From contig CAYXGZ010000003.1 in the NCBI GenBank assembly GCA_964464755.1, positions 83,673-147,672 on the forward strand: a stretch of 64,000 nt of DNA. The letters run 5' to 3'. The notes beneath the pieces are model-generated. The model had not been told where the DNA came from, made no database searches, and worked only from the letters and a program-made list of their open reading frames with translations. The position numbers were made by a program, and so were the translations under genes. Below, one piece after another: positions 30,849-39,368 of this stretch. The stretch is from CAYXGZ01 sp964464755 (GTDB lineage Bacteria; Planctomycetota; MHYJ01; JACPRB01). Every line of letters starts with the position of its first letter. Positions within the stretch are counted from its first letter, which is position 1.

Positions 30849-31571
30849 ATGAGATACGGGATCCTCGGCGACATCCACGCGAACCTCGAGGCGCTCGAGG
30901 CGGTTCTCGCGGAGATGCAGCGGCGGGGCGTCGACAAGTACGTCTCGGTGGGGGACCTCGTCGGCTACGGGTCCAACCCGACCGAGTGCATCAAGCGGGT
31001 CCGCGACATCGGCGCCGTCGTCGTCGCCGGCAACCACGACTTCGCGGCCGTCGACAAGCTGAACATCGACTTCTTCAACACCTACGCCCGCGAGAGCGCC
31101 CTCTGGACCCGCGCCCAGCTCTCGTCGGAGGACAAGAACTACATCAAGTCCCTGAAGCTCGTCGAGTACTGCGACAACTTCACGGTCGTCCACTCGACGC
31201 TCTACTCGCCCGAGCTCTTCGAGTACATCCAGACCTCGTACGACGCCCACCTCTCCTTCGAGCAGCAGACCACGCCGCTGTCCTTCCTCGGCCACTCCCA
31301 CGTGCCGGTCAACTTCTTCAAGCGGCGCAACGTCAGCTTCAACATGGAGACCGAGGTCAAGGTCGACGAGTCGATGAAGATCATGATCAACGTCGGGTCG
31401 ATCGGCCAGCCCCGCGACGAGAACCCCGACGCCGTCTGCGTCGTCTACGACTCGGACGAGGGCAAGGTCTCCGTGACGCGCGTGAAGTACGACGTCGAGA
31501 AGACCGCCCAGAAGATCGTCAACGCGGGCCTCCCCGAGATCCTCGCGGAGCGCCTCAAGTACGGCCGGTAG
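30849..31571 (+). CDS. Metallophosphoesterase, YfcE-like
   Basis: 240 residues of the calcineurin-like phosphoesterase fold. Metal-binding motifs are present in order: GDIHAN (residues 7-12), GDLVGYG, GNHDF and GHSHVP. It probably hydrolyses a phosphodiester; the substrate is unknown. It sits 22 bp after the permease on the same strand and its stop overlaps the GTG of the DedA-like gene. Confidence 0.88.
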   Translation: MRYGILGDIHANLEALEAVLAEMQRRGVDKYVSVGDLVGYGSNPTECIKRVRDIGAVVVAGNHDFAAVDKLNIDFFNTYARESALWTRAQLSSEDKNYIKSLKLVEYCDNFTVVHSTLYSPELFEYIQTSYDAHLSFEQQTTPLSFLGHSHVPVNFFKRRNVSFNMETEVKVDESMKIMINVGSIGQPRDENPDAVCVVYDSDEGKVSVTRVKYDVEKTAQKIVNAGLPEILAERLKYGR

Positions 31572-32200
31572 TGGCCGACCCCGCCGTCCCGCCCCCGTCC
31601 CGCAACCCCCTCCGCCGTCTCTACGCCTGGGTCCTGTCCTGGGCCCACCACCCGGCCGGCACCTGGGTGCTCGCGGTCATCGCCTTCCTCGACTCCAGCG
31701 TCTTCCCGATCCCGCCCCTCTTCCTGCAGATCGCCCTGTCCCTGGAGCGACCCGCGCGGAGCTGGCTCTACGCGACCGTGAACCTCGCCGCGAGCGTGCT
31801 CGGCGCCGTCGCGGGCTGGGCGATCGGCGCGTTCCTCTACGACTCGGTGGGGAAGTGGGTGATCGACTCCTGGGGGGCCCGGGCGGAGTTCGAGCGCTTC
31901 GGGGGGATCGTCCGGGGGAACGCGTTCTGGTTCACCCTCGGGTACTCCTTCCTCCCGTTCCCCTACAAGGTGCTCACGATCGGGACGGGCTTCTTCGGGG
32001 CGTCCCTGCCGATGCTCCTGGCGGCCTCGGTGGTCGGCCGCGGCGCGCGCTTCTACCTGCTGGCCCTCGCCTGCTGGAAGGGGGGCCCCGGGGCCAAGGA
32101 CTTCATCGATCGCCGCTTCAACTGGATCCTGCTCGGGGCCGGGCTGCTGGTCGCCGGGGTGCTCGCCGCGATGAAACTGTGGATGGGGAAATCCACCTAG
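31571..32200 (+). CDS. DedA/SNARE-associated (YqaA-like) membrane protein
   Basis: 209 residues with about five hydrophobic segments. It contains FLDSSVFPIPPLFLQIAL near residue 40 and GYSFLPFPYKVLTIGTGFFG near residue 125, typical of the YqaA branch of the DedA/VTT family, which includes lipid scramblase-like proteins. The start is GTG overlapping the preceding TAG by one base. Confidence 0.82.
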   Translation: MADPAVPPPSRNPLRRLYAWVLSWAHHPAGTWVLAVIAFLDSSVFPIPPLFLQIALSLERPARSWLYATVNLAASVLGAVAGWAIGAFLYDSVGKWVIDSWGARAEFERFGGIVRGNAFWFTLGYSFLPFPYKVLTIGTGFFGASLPMLLAASVVGRGARFYLLALACWKGGPGAKDFIDRRFNWILLGAGLLVAGVLAAMKLWMGKST

Positions 32201-32211
32201 GTGGAGTCCGA

Positions 32212-32300
32212 TGGTGCCGGAGGAGGGAGTCGAACCCTCATGGCCCCTGCGGGCCCGGGGATTTTAAGTCCCCTGCGTCTGCCAGTTCCGCCACTCCGGC
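32212..32300 (-). tRNA. tRNA-Leu (UAA)
   Basis: 89 nt including an encoded CCA. The acceptor arms are GCCGGAG and CTCCGGC plus discriminator A. The anticodon stem-loop is GGGGA-CTTAAAA-TCCCC with anticodon TAA. A long variable arm, as in class II tRNAs, precedes the GGTTCGA T-loop. It reads UUA, a very rare codon here. Confidence 0.95.
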
Positions 32301-32361
32301 CGGAACCGGGCTAATCGGCTGCTCATCGGCCCGCATCCTACCACGCGCCGCCCCGGCGCGG

Positions 32362-32367
32362 TACGCT
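32362..32367 (+). promoter_or_regulatory. Leaderless-type -10 (TACGCT)
   Basis: TACGCT ends 8 nt before the GTG at 32376 that opens the polyamine-type ABC operon. Confidence 0.5.
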
Positions 32368-32375
32368 GGTCGGCC

Positions 32376-33329
32376 GTGGAACCCGCCGACCTCGCCTTCG
32401 AGGGGATCACCCGCTCCTTCGCCGGCCGCCGGGCCGTCGACTCCGTCTCGCTCGCGCTGCCCCGCGGCGGCTTCGCCGCCCTCCTCGGCCCCTCGGGCTC
32501 GGGGAAGTCCACCCTGCTCCGCGTCGCCGCGGGCTTCGAGCGCCCCGACGCCGGCCGCGTCCTCCTCGCGGGCCGCGACGTCACCGCCGAGCCCCCCGAG
32601 CGCCGCGACCTCAACCTCGTCTTCCAGAACTACGCCCTCTTCCCGCACCTCGACGTCGCGGGCAACGTCGCCTTCGGCCTGCGCCGCTCCGGGGCCACGA
32701 GGGCCGAGCTCGCCCGCCGCGTCGGCGAGATGCTGGACCTCGTCCGCCTCCCGGGCTTCGAGGCGCGCCGCGTCGGCACCCTCTCCGGCGGCGAGCGCCA
32801 GCGCGTCGCGCTCGCCCGCGCCCTCGCCCCCCGGCCCCGCGTCCTCCTGCTCGACGAGCCCCTCTCCGCGCTCGACCGCTCGCTGCGCCGCGGCATGCAG
32901 GAGGAGCTCAAGCGGCTCCGCCGCGAGAGCGGCTGCAGCTTCCTCCTCGTGACGCACGACCAGGAGGAGGCGCTCTCGATGGCCGACCTCGTCGCCGTGC
33001 TCCGCGACGGCCGCCTGGAGCAGGTCGGGTCCCCCTCCGAGGTCTACGACCGGCCCGCGACCCGCTTCGTCGCGTCCTTCGTCGGAACCGCGAACTACCC
33101 CGGCGACGACGGGATCCTGCTCCGCCCCGAGAAGCTCCGGCTCGGGCCGGGCCCGCGCTCGGTCGAGGCGGTCGTCGAGGAGGTGCTCTACGCGGGCGCG
33201 ACGAGCTCGGTCGTCCTGCGCGACGGCCCGCGGCGCCTCGTCGTGGCCGCGCCCCCCGGGTCGTTGAAGCCGGGGGACCGCGCGACGGTGGGCTGGGATC
33301 CCGCCGACGGCGTGCAGGTGCCCGGGTGA
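32376..33329 (+). CDS. potA: PotA-like ABC transporter ATPase
   Basis: 317 residues. Walker A GPSGSGKST (about residue 38), Q-loop VFQNYALFPHLDV, signature LSGGERQRVALARAL, Walker B VLLLDEPLSALD and H-loop VTHDQEEALSMAD are all intact. The C-terminal ~75 residues form a TOBE-type regulatory domain. It energises uptake of spermidine/putrescine or a similar cation. The GTG start follows TACGCT by 8 nt. It is the first gene of a four-gene operon with GTGA/ATGA overlaps throughout. Confidence 0.9.
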   Translation: MEPADLAFEGITRSFAGRRAVDSVSLALPRGGFAALLGPSGSGKSTLLRVAAGFERPDAGRVLLAGRDVTAEPPERRDLNLVFQNYALFPHLDVAGNVAFGLRRSGATRAELARRVGEMLDLVRLPGFEARRVGTLSGGERQRVALARALAPRPRVLLLDEPLSALDRSLRRGMQEELKRLRRESGCSFLLVTHDQEEALSMADLVAVLRDGRLEQVGSPSEVYDRPATRFVASFVGTANYPGDDGILLRPEKLRLGPGPRSVEAVVEEVLYAGATSSVVLRDGPRRLVVAAPPGSLKPGDRATVGWDPADGVQVPG

Positions 33330-34093
33330 GGCGCCTCCTCGCGTGGACGCCCGGGGCCTGGCTGCTGCTCTTCGGCGCCGCGCCGCTGGGCCTCGTCCTC
33401 GTCTTCTCGTTCCTCGACCGCGAGGAGGGCCGGGTCGCCTGGCGCTTCTCGACGGCCGCGTGGCGCTCGATCCTCGTGCCCGAGGTCGCGGCGATGCTCG
33501 CGCGCTCCGCGGCCGCGGGCCTGGCGACCTGCGCGATCTGCCTCCTGCTGGGCGGCCCCGTCGCCTGGTTCCTCGCGGGCTGCGGTCCGCGCTCGAAGCG
33601 CGTGCTCGTCGCGCTCCTCGTCGCCCCGGCCCTGCTCAACGCGCTCTCCCGGACCACGGCCCTGAAGCTCCTTTTCCAGTGGGCCGCCGGGCCGTCCTTC
33701 CACTCGATGACGGCGGTCGTGGCCGGCCTGGTCTACGCGCACCTGCCGCTGATGATCCTGCCGCTCTGGATCGCCGCCGAGCGCATCCCCCGGGGCCTGC
33801 TCGAAGCGGCGTCCGACCTCGGCGAGGGGCCCGCGGGTCGCTTCCGCCGGGTCGTCCTGCCGCTCGCGGCGCCGGGGATCGCGGCGGGCGCGCTGCTCGT
33901 CTTCATCCCGAGCTTCGGCGCCTTCGTCGGCCCGGCGGTGCTCGGGCCGGTCGACTCCGAGATGGCCGGCGTCCACGTCGCGGAGCTCGCCCGGGGCAAC
34001 GTGCCCGCGGCCTCGGCCCTCTCCGTCCTCGTCGCGGCCGCCTGCGCGGCCCCGCTGCTGCTGCGCCCCCGGGGCGGGGAGGAGCGCCCGTGA
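33326..34093 (+). CDS. potB: PotB-like ABC permease
   Basis: 255 residues with about six transmembrane segments and the EAA-loop-like segment AASDLGEGPAGRFRRVVLPLAAPGI, seen in two parts as EAASDLGEGPAG and RFRRVVLPLAAPGI. Typical of the first permease in polyamine-type ABC systems. The GTG start overlaps the potA stop. Confidence 0.88.
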   Translation: MRRLLAWTPGAWLLLFGAAPLGLVLVFSFLDREEGRVAWRFSTAAWRSILVPEVAAMLARSAAAGLATCAICLLLGGPVAWFLAGCGPRSKRVLVALLVAPALLNALSRTTALKLLFQWAAGPSFHSMTAVVAGLVYAHLPLMILPLWIAAERIPRGLLEAASDLGEGPAGRFRRVVLPLAAPGIAAGALLVFIPSFGAFVGPAVLGPVDSEMAGVHVAELARGNVPAASALSVLVAAACAAPLLLRPRGGEERP

Positions 34094-34860
34094 GGCGCTG
34101 GCTCGGCCTCCACGTGGCCGTCGTGATCGCGCTGCTCTACGCGCCGATCCTCGTGCTCGCGCTGTTCTCCTTCAACGCGGCCGAGCAGGTCGTCGTCTGG
34201 AGGGGCTTCACCTTCGAGTGGTACCGCCGGGCGCTCGGCAACGCCGCGGTCCGGGCCGCCTTCGCCGACTCGATGGCGATCGGGCTCGGCGCGACGCTGC
34301 TCGCCTCCCTGCTCGGGACGGCCGCCGGCTTCGCGCTGGCCCGCCGCCGCTCGGGCGCGCTCGCGGCCCTCGTCGCGCTGCCCATGGGGCTGCCGGACGT
34401 CCTGATGGGCCTCTCGCTCTCCGCGCTCTTCCTCGCGGCGGGGGCGGAGCTCGGGCGCGCGACGGTGATCGCGGCCCACGCGACGTTCTGCCTCGGCTAC
34501 GTGGCCCTCGTCGTCGCGGCCCGGGCGAGGGCGCTCGACCCCGACCTGCCCGCCGCCGCGCGGGACCTCGGCGCGGGCCCGCTCCGCGCCTTCGCGTCCG
34601 TGACCTGGCCCGCCGTCGCCCCCGCCGTCGCGGCCGGGGCGCTGCTCGCCTTCGCGGTCTCCTTCGACGACGTCGTGGTCTCCGCGTTCACGTCCGGGCC
34701 CCGCGTCGAGACGCTCCCGGTGTACCTTTACTCGAAGGTCCGCTTCCGCCACACGCCCGAGGTGAACGCGCTCTCCGTGATGGCGCTGGCGGGCTCGGCC
34801 CTGCTCGTCGCGGGCGCGCTGGCCTTCCAGCCCCCGCGACCCCCGGAGGAACGACGATGA
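34090..34860 (+). CDS. potC: PotC-like ABC permease
   Basis: 256 residues with about six transmembrane segments, starting RRWLGLHVAVVIALLYAPIL. The EAA loop is AARDLGAGPLRAFASVTWP, followed by the FAVSFDDVVVSAFTSGP motif characteristic of PotC. The GTG start overlaps the potB stop. Confidence 0.9.
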   Translation: MRRWLGLHVAVVIALLYAPILVLALFSFNAAEQVVVWRGFTFEWYRRALGNAAVRAAFADSMAIGLGATLLASLLGTAAGFALARRRSGALAALVALPMGLPDVLMGLSLSALFLAAGAELGRATVIAAHATFCLGYVALVVAARARALDPDLPAAARDLGAGPLRAFASVTWPAVAPAVAAGALLAFAVSFDDVVVSAFTSGPRVETLPVYLYSKVRFRHTPEVNALSVMALAGSALLVAGALAFQPPRPPEERR

Positions 34861-35855
34861 AGTGGATCCTGGTCGCCGCGCTCGCGGCCCTCGCCGGCGG
34901 CTGCGGCGTGTCCCAGCCCGAGCTGGTCCTCTATATCTGGGAGGATTACCTCGGCCCCGACACGGTCGGGAGCTTCGAGCGGGCGAACGGCTGCCGCGTG
35001 GTCGTCCACCACGTCGCCAGCGGCTCGGAGCTCCGCGCCAAGCTGCTCGGGGGGCAGGGGGGATACGACGTCGTGGTCCCCAGCGAGGAGGACCTCGCGA
35101 TCCTCTCCGGGGCGGGCGTCCTGGAGGCCGTCGACGCCGCGAAACTCCCGAACCTGAAGCACCTCGCGGCCCGCTTCCGGGCGGACGCCAGGCACGGCGT
35201 CCCCTACATGTGGGGCACGACCGGGATCGCCGTCAACACGGAGAAGATCAAGGCGAAGATCGACTCGTGGGGCGCGCTCTGGGATCCCGCGAACAAGCCG
35301 ATGTCGATGCTCGAGGACCCGATCGAGGTCTTCGCCGCGGCGCTGCGCCTCGAGGGGAAGAGCGTCCGGACCGCGGACGAGGCGGCCGTCGTCGCCGCGC
35401 GGGACCGGCTGGCCGCGCAGAAGGCCCACCTCGTTCCGTACAACTCGCAGCCGCGGGGCGACCTCGCCGCCGGCACGCTCTGGCTGGCGCAGTGCTACAG
35501 CGGCGACGCGCTCCAGGCCGCGAAGGACGCGCCGATCTCCTTCGTCATCCCGAAGGAGGGCGGCACGATCTGGGTCGATTTCATGGCCGTCCCGAAGTCC
35601 GCCAAGCGCAAGGACCTCGCCTGGAAGTTCCTCGACCACGTCCTGGACCCGCGGGTCAGCGGCGCGATCGCGACGACCGTGAAGTACGCGAACTGCAACG
35701 AGGCGGCGCGGGAGCACACCGACCCCTCGGTGCTCTCGAACCCGATCGCGTACCCGCCCGAGTCCGACCTCGCGCGCTGCGAGCGCTTCCGCGACCTGGA
35801 TCCCGTCCGCCGGCAGCGGATCGAGGACGCCTGGGCGGAGGTGCGGCGGAAGTGA
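34857..35855 (+). CDS. potD: PotD-like substrate-binding lipoprotein
   Basis: 332 residues. The lipobox LAGGC gives Cys16. The mature protein opens ELVLYIWEDYLGPDTVGSFE, a PotD/PotF hallmark, and has YDVVVPSEEDLAIL, PYMWGTTGIAVNTEKI and a C-terminal WAEVRR helix. It delivers polyamine or a related ligand to PotABC. The ATG overlaps the potC stop. Its stop abuts the stop of the convergent gene without a spacer (TGATCA). Confidence 0.9.
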   Translation: MKWILVAALAALAGGCGVSQPELVLYIWEDYLGPDTVGSFERANGCRVVVHHVASGSELRAKLLGGQGGYDVVVPSEEDLAILSGAGVLEAVDAAKLPNLKHLAARFRADARHGVPYMWGTTGIAVNTEKIKAKIDSWGALWDPANKPMSMLEDPIEVFAAALRLEGKSVRTADEAAVVAARDRLAAQKAHLVPYNSQPRGDLAAGTLWLAQCYSGDALQAAKDAPISFVIPKEGGTIWVDFMAVPKSAKRKDLAWKFLDHVLDPRVSGAIATTVKYANCNEAAREHTDPSVLSNPIAYPPESDLARCERFRDLDPVRRQRIEDAWAEVRRK

Positions 35856-36887
35856 TCAGCGGCGGAAGTCGATCCGCCGGACGAGGCCGACGTGGATCGG
35901 CCGCTTGGACACGATGAAGGTCCGCCCGCCGAGCCCGAAGCGCAGTCCCCGCCAGAGCTCGCGCCACGCCGTCGCGCGGCCGTCGCGGAGCTCGGGCCGC
36001 CGCGAGCCCTCGGTGAAGAGGTAGAGCGCGCTCACGCGCAGCTCCCGCGGCGCGCCGGTCGCCGGCGTCAGCGTCGCGGGGATCCACGCCCCGCCGCGGC
36101 CGAACTCGATCGAGGCCACGGAGCCGAACGGGACGATCTCGTAGCGCTCCGGGGTCGCGGTCTCGAAGGCGCCCCCGATCGTCGAGTCCCCGTCCTCGAT
36201 CTTCCCCTCGTGCGCGGAGCCGTCGGTGAGGGTGACCCGCGCCTCGGCGGGTCCGTAGGGCGCCCCGGGGAGGCGGGCGCGGAGGCTCGCGTCGGCGGCC
36301 TCGCGGAGCGATTCCGTGTAGCGGCCCGCGAAGCGGGCGTCGAGCGATTCGCGGATCGAGTCGGGCAGCCGGGCCTCGAGTTCCCGGGGCGCGGCGGCGG
36401 GGATCCAGCGCAGCACCTCGGGGTTCAGCAGGCCCGCGACGAGGCAGTGCGACCAGCGGTAGCGGCTCTCGGGGGAGGAGTCGGGGAGGGGGGCGTGCTC
36501 GGAGAGCGCTTGGTGGAGGTCGGGGTCGGGGCGCCAGTGCAGCGCGCGGCGCGCGTCGTGGAGGAGGTCGTCGTAGCCGCGGCCGGGGGCGAGGGCGGCG
36601 GCCCGGGCGAGGGGGTCGAAGGACTCCTCGGGCCGGCCGCAGAGCTTGAGCGTCTGGCCGAGCGTGGCGAGGGCGTCGGGCGAGTCGGGATTCGCGGCCG
36701 CGAAGTCGCGCGCGGTGCGCTCGGCCTCGGCGTGCTCGCCGCGGAGGAGGCGGAGGCCGACGAGGCGGATGCGGGCCGTGGCGTGGTGCGGGGAGGCCGG
36801 GGGCACGGCGGCGTAGGCGGCGAGCGCGGCGTCGAGGTCTCCGGCGGCCTCCCGCTCGCGGGCGAGGCGCAGGGGGTCGTCGGCCAT
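35856..36887 (-). CDS. TPR protein with ImpE-like C-terminal domain
   Basis: 343 residues. TPR-like helices (about residues 1-110, DPLRLAREREAAGDLDAALAAY) precede a middle helical region. The C-terminal ~140 residues resemble ImpE (a type VI secretion accessory family): LTDGSAHEGKIEDGDS, YEIVPFGSVASIEFG, AWIPATLTPATG and GLVRRIDFR. No other T6SS gene is in the window. The start at 36887 is preceded by TACCGT, 7 nt upstream. Confidence 0.6.
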   Translation of the reverse strand: MADDPLRLAREREAAGDLDAALAAYAAVPPASPHHATARIRLVGLRLLRGEHAEAERTARDFAAANPDSPDALATLGQTLKLCGRPEESFDPLARAAALAPGRGYDDLLHDARRALHWRPDPDLHQALSEHAPLPDSSPESRYRWSHCLVAGLLNPEVLRWIPAAAPRELEARLPDSIRESLDARFAGRYTESLREAADASLRARLPGAPYGPAEARVTLTDGSAHEGKIEDGDSTIGGAFETATPERYEIVPFGSVASIEFGRGGAWIPATLTPATGAPRELRVSALYLFTEGSRRPELRDGRATAWRELWRGLRFGLGGRTFIVSKRPIHVGLVRRIDFRR

Positions 36888-36894
36888 GGCGGGT

Positions 36895-36900
36895 ACGGTA
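36895..36900 (-). promoter_or_regulatory. Leaderless-type -10 (TACCGT)
   Basis: On the minus strand TACCGT ends 7 nt before the ATG at 36887. It lies about 35 bp from the divergent -10 at 36934. Confidence 0.5.
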
Positions 36901-36933
36901 GGGGAAAGGAACGGGGCGGGCAACGGAATCCGC

Positions 36934-36939
36934 TATACT
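36934..36939 (+). promoter_or_regulatory. Leaderless-type -10 (TATACT)
   Basis: TATACT ends 7 nt before the ATG at 36947, with no Shine-Dalgarno site between. Confidence 0.55.
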
Positions 36940-36946
36940 CCCGTTC

Positions 36947-37417
36947 ATGAGACTGATCGCGGCGGGGTTGATCGCGCTGGCCGTGGCCGGGTGCCAGGAG
37001 CCGGACAAGCGCAACCGGACGGTCGTGTTCGTCAAGGAGCTGCAGGACGTCAGCTCGTGGGACCCGAAGACCGGGGGCGCGTCGCACGACATCGTGCAGT
37101 ACCTGCTGTCGCTGCCGCCGGAGGAGTCGGTCCCGGCGCTGCTGACGGGGCTGATGGACCCGACGCCGACGCGGATCGACGACCGGATCCACCGGATCCC
37201 GTCGATCGGGGACGTGTGCTTCCACCTCCTGCTGACGCTGTTCAAGATGACGCCGGCGGACTTCGACGCCGAGGGGGTCTGGGTGGGGAACGACCCGATC
37301 AACAACCCGATCTACAACGTGCACCTCGACAACGACGGGGTGCGCCTCAAGTGCCGCGCGCGCTTCCAGGCCGTCGCGGAGCAGCGGGGCTGGATGGAGC
37401 CGGAGAAGCCCCGCTAG
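36947..37417 (+). CDS. Lipoprotein, function unknown
   Basis: 156 residues. The lipobox LAVAGC gives Cys16. The mature domain is mixed alpha/beta with SHDIVQYLLSLPPEESVPALL and an acidic, Asn-rich VGNDPINNPIYNVHLDNDG. No family recognised. Expressed from a probable leaderless promoter; its stop shares CTAG with the convergent lipoprotein gene. Confidence 0.68.
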   Translation: MRLIAAGLIALAVAGCQEPDKRNRTVVFVKELQDVSSWDPKTGGASHDIVQYLLSLPPEESVPALLTGLMDPTPTRIDDRIHRIPSIGDVCFHLLLTLFKMTPADFDAEGVWVGNDPINNPIYNVHLDNDGVRLKCRARFQAVAEQRGWMEPEKPR

Positions 37418-37935
37418 CGACCGGTCGTCGCGCGGTGGTCGCGGAGGTACTGCAGGACGCCGTCGACGGCGCGGGACCTCGCGGCGGCGATGGTCGCGAC
37501 GGCCCACCCTCCCTTGCGGGACTCGCCGGTGGCCTCGAGGCGGCCGGTGACGCCGCCCCGCTCGTCGATGAAGTGCACTTCCAGGACGACGGTCATCTTC
37601 TGCAGGCTGCCGCCGCCGCCGGCGAGCTTGGGCTCGCTGTACTCGGCCTCGTAGCGGACGAGGGTGGCCGCGACGGAGAGGGCGGGGCCGGAACCGCGGA
37701 AGGTCTTGTACTCGTTGATGCGCTGGCGCAGCTCGTCGCGGATCTCGACGGCGCCCTTGGCGGCCTCGGCGGGCCAGTCGCCGGGAAGCTCGTGGCGGAC
37801 GTCGACGCGGACGTCGCGGACCTCGACGGAGCCGAAGTCGGAGTAGGGTCGGGCGGGGCGCTCGAGGACGCGGTAGTCGGCGGTGCCGCAGGCGGCGAGC
37901 AGGAGCGCCGCGGCCGGGGCGAGGAGTCGTTTCAT
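37414..37935 (-). CDS. Lipoprotein, possibly DUF4410-like
   Basis: 173 residues with the lipobox LLLAAC (Cys16). The body has alternating strands and a long helix (EIRDELRQRINEYKTF), then LEVHFIDERGGVTGRL, resembling DUF4410/LPP20-type lipoproteins; the match is weak. The start at 37935 has TACCAT 6 nt upstream on the minus strand. Confidence 0.62.
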   Translation of the reverse strand: MKRLLAPAAALLLAACGTADYRVLERPARPYSDFGSVEVRDVRVDVRHELPGDWPAEAAKGAVEIRDELRQRINEYKTFRGSGPALSVAATLVRYEAEYSEPKLAGGGGSLQKMTVVLEVHFIDERGGVTGRLEATGESRKGGWAVATIAAARSRAVDGVLQYLRDHRATTGR

Positions 37936-37941
37936 GGGAGC

Positions 37942-37947
37942 ATGGTA
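37942..37947 (-). promoter_or_regulatory. Leaderless-type -10 (TACCAT)
   Basis: On the minus strand TACCAT ends 6 nt before the ATG at 37935. Confidence 0.5.
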
Positions 37948-38019
37948 GCACGGGGCGGCCGGCGAGGCCCCTTGACCGCGGCGGGGGCCCGCGCCTAGAG
38001 TGTCGGGGCCTTCCCACGG

Positions 38020-38097
38020 GGTGGCGTAGCCAAGTGGCCTAAGGCGGGAGTCTGCAAAACTCCTATTTCGCCGGTTCAAATCCGGCCGCCACCTCCA
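38020..38097 (+). tRNA. tRNA-Cys (GCA)
   Basis: 78 nt including an encoded CCA. The acceptor arms are GGTGGCG and CGCCACC. The anticodon stem-loop is GGAGT-CTGCAAA-ACTCC with anticodon GCA, and the T-arm is GCCGG-TTCAAAT-CCGGC. Confidence 0.95.
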
Positions 38098-38126
38098 CTT
38101 CCACCTCGACGGACCGGAGGAACTCC

Positions 38127-39368
38127 ATGACCGGCGGGATGACGCGGCGGGACTTCGACCGGACGCTCGGCGCCGCCGCGGCGGGACTCGCCCTCGGAGG
38201 CTGCACCATGAACGACGCGACGACGCCGCGCTCCCGGATCGTCATCCTCGGCGGCGGCTTCGGCGGCCTCACGGCCGCCCGCGAGCTCCGCGCCGCCCTC
38301 GGCCCGGAGCACGCGATCACGCTCGTCGACCGGAAGCCTGATTACCAGATGGGCCTCCGCAAGGTCTGGATCCTCGCCGGCCTCTGCGGACCCCGCGACG
38401 GCCGCCGCCCCCGCTCGGAGCTGCGCCGTTTCGGCATCGACTACCGCCAGGAGACCGTCACCGCGATCGACACGACCTCGCGCGTCGTCCGGACGTCCGG
38501 CGGCGAGCTCCGCTACGACCACCTCCTCGTCGCCCTCGGCGCCGAACCGCGCCCCGACCTCGTGCCGGGGTTCTCGCCCGACGCCCACAGCCTCTACGAC
38601 GTCGACGACTGCATCCGCCTCGCCCCGAAGGTCGCCGCGCTCGCCCGGGGCCGCGTCGCGATCGGCATCCTCGCCGCCCCGTACCCCTGCCCGCCCGCCC
38701 CCTACGAGACCGCCATGACCCTCGACGAGGTCTTCCGGCGCCGCGGCGTGCGCGGGCAGGTCGAGATCGCGACCTGGACCGTCCAGCCGATGTCCCTTCC
38801 CCTGATGGGGAAGGCCGTCTGCGACGACTTCGAGCGGCGCCTCGCCGCCAAGGGCATCGGATTCACCCCGAAGCGGAAGACCCTCCGGCTCGAGGGGTCC
38901 AAGTCCTTCTTCGACGGCGGCGAGCTCGCCGCCGACCTGCTCATCGTCGTCCCGCCGCACCGCCCGCCCGCCGTCGTGAAGGAGAGCGGACTCGCCGGGG
39001 CCGGAGACTGGATCCCGGTCGACCGCGCCACGTTCCGCACGGCGGTCGACCGCGTCTGGGCCGTCGGGGACTGCACCGAGGTGCTCCTCGACAACAAGAT
39101 GCCCATGCCGAAGGCGGGCGTGATGGCCGAGGGCCAGGCGCGCGTCGCCGTCGCGGGCATCCTGGCCGACCTGCTCGGCCGGGCCCCGGCCGCCTTCGAG
39201 GGGAAGGGCCACTGCTTCGTCGAGCACGGCGGCGGCGAGGCCTCGAAGGCCGCCTTCGACCTCTTCGCGCCGGGCGGACCCCGGGTCGAGATGGCCGCTC
39301 CCTCCGCGGACGCCTACCGCGAGAAGGTCGAGTTCGAGCGCAGCCGGCTGGAACGGTGGTTCTCGTGA
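38127..39368 (+). CDS. Tat-exported FAD-dependent oxidoreductase (sulfide:quinone oxidoreductase-like)
   Basis: 413 residues. The N-terminus has a Tat-type TRRDFDRT followed by a hydrophobic stretch and a lipobox-like LALGGC (Cys26). A dinucleotide-binding fold starts at SRIVILGGGFGGLTAAREL, and the second conserved Asp motif VWAVGDCTEV lies near residue 312. The segment APYPCPPAPYETAM resembles the CPPAPYE motif of SQR/flavocytochrome c sulfide dehydrogenase-like proteins. A role in sulfur-compound oxidation is inferred, not proven; the full set of redox Cys of true SQR is not evident. GGAGG precedes the ATG. The next gene overlaps by GTGA. Confidence 0.78.
   Translation: MTGGMTRRDFDRTLGAAAAGLALGGCTMNDATTPRSRIVILGGGFGGLTAARELRAALGPEHAITLVDRKPDYQMGLRKVWILAGLCGPRDGRRPRSELRRFGIDYRQETVTAIDTTSRVVRTSGGELRYDHLLVALGAEPRPDLVPGFSPDAHSLYDVDDCIRLAPKVAALARGRVAIGILAAPYPCPPAPYETAMTLDEVFRRRGVRGQVEIATWTVQPMSLPLMGKAVCDDFERRLAAKGIGFTPKRKTLRLEGSKSFFDGGELAADLLIVVPPHRPPAVVKESGLAGAGDWIPVDRATFRTAVDRVWAVGDCTEVLLDNKMPMPKAGVMAEGQARVAVAGILADLLGRAPAAFEGKGHCFVEHGGGEASKAAFDLFAPGGPRVEMAAPSADAYREKVEFERSRLERWFS

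Noticed and set aside
35856..36887. Start of a type VI secretion cluster
   Set aside because: Only an ImpE-like domain is present; no TssB, TssC, Hcp, VgrG or ClpV-like gene occurs nearby.
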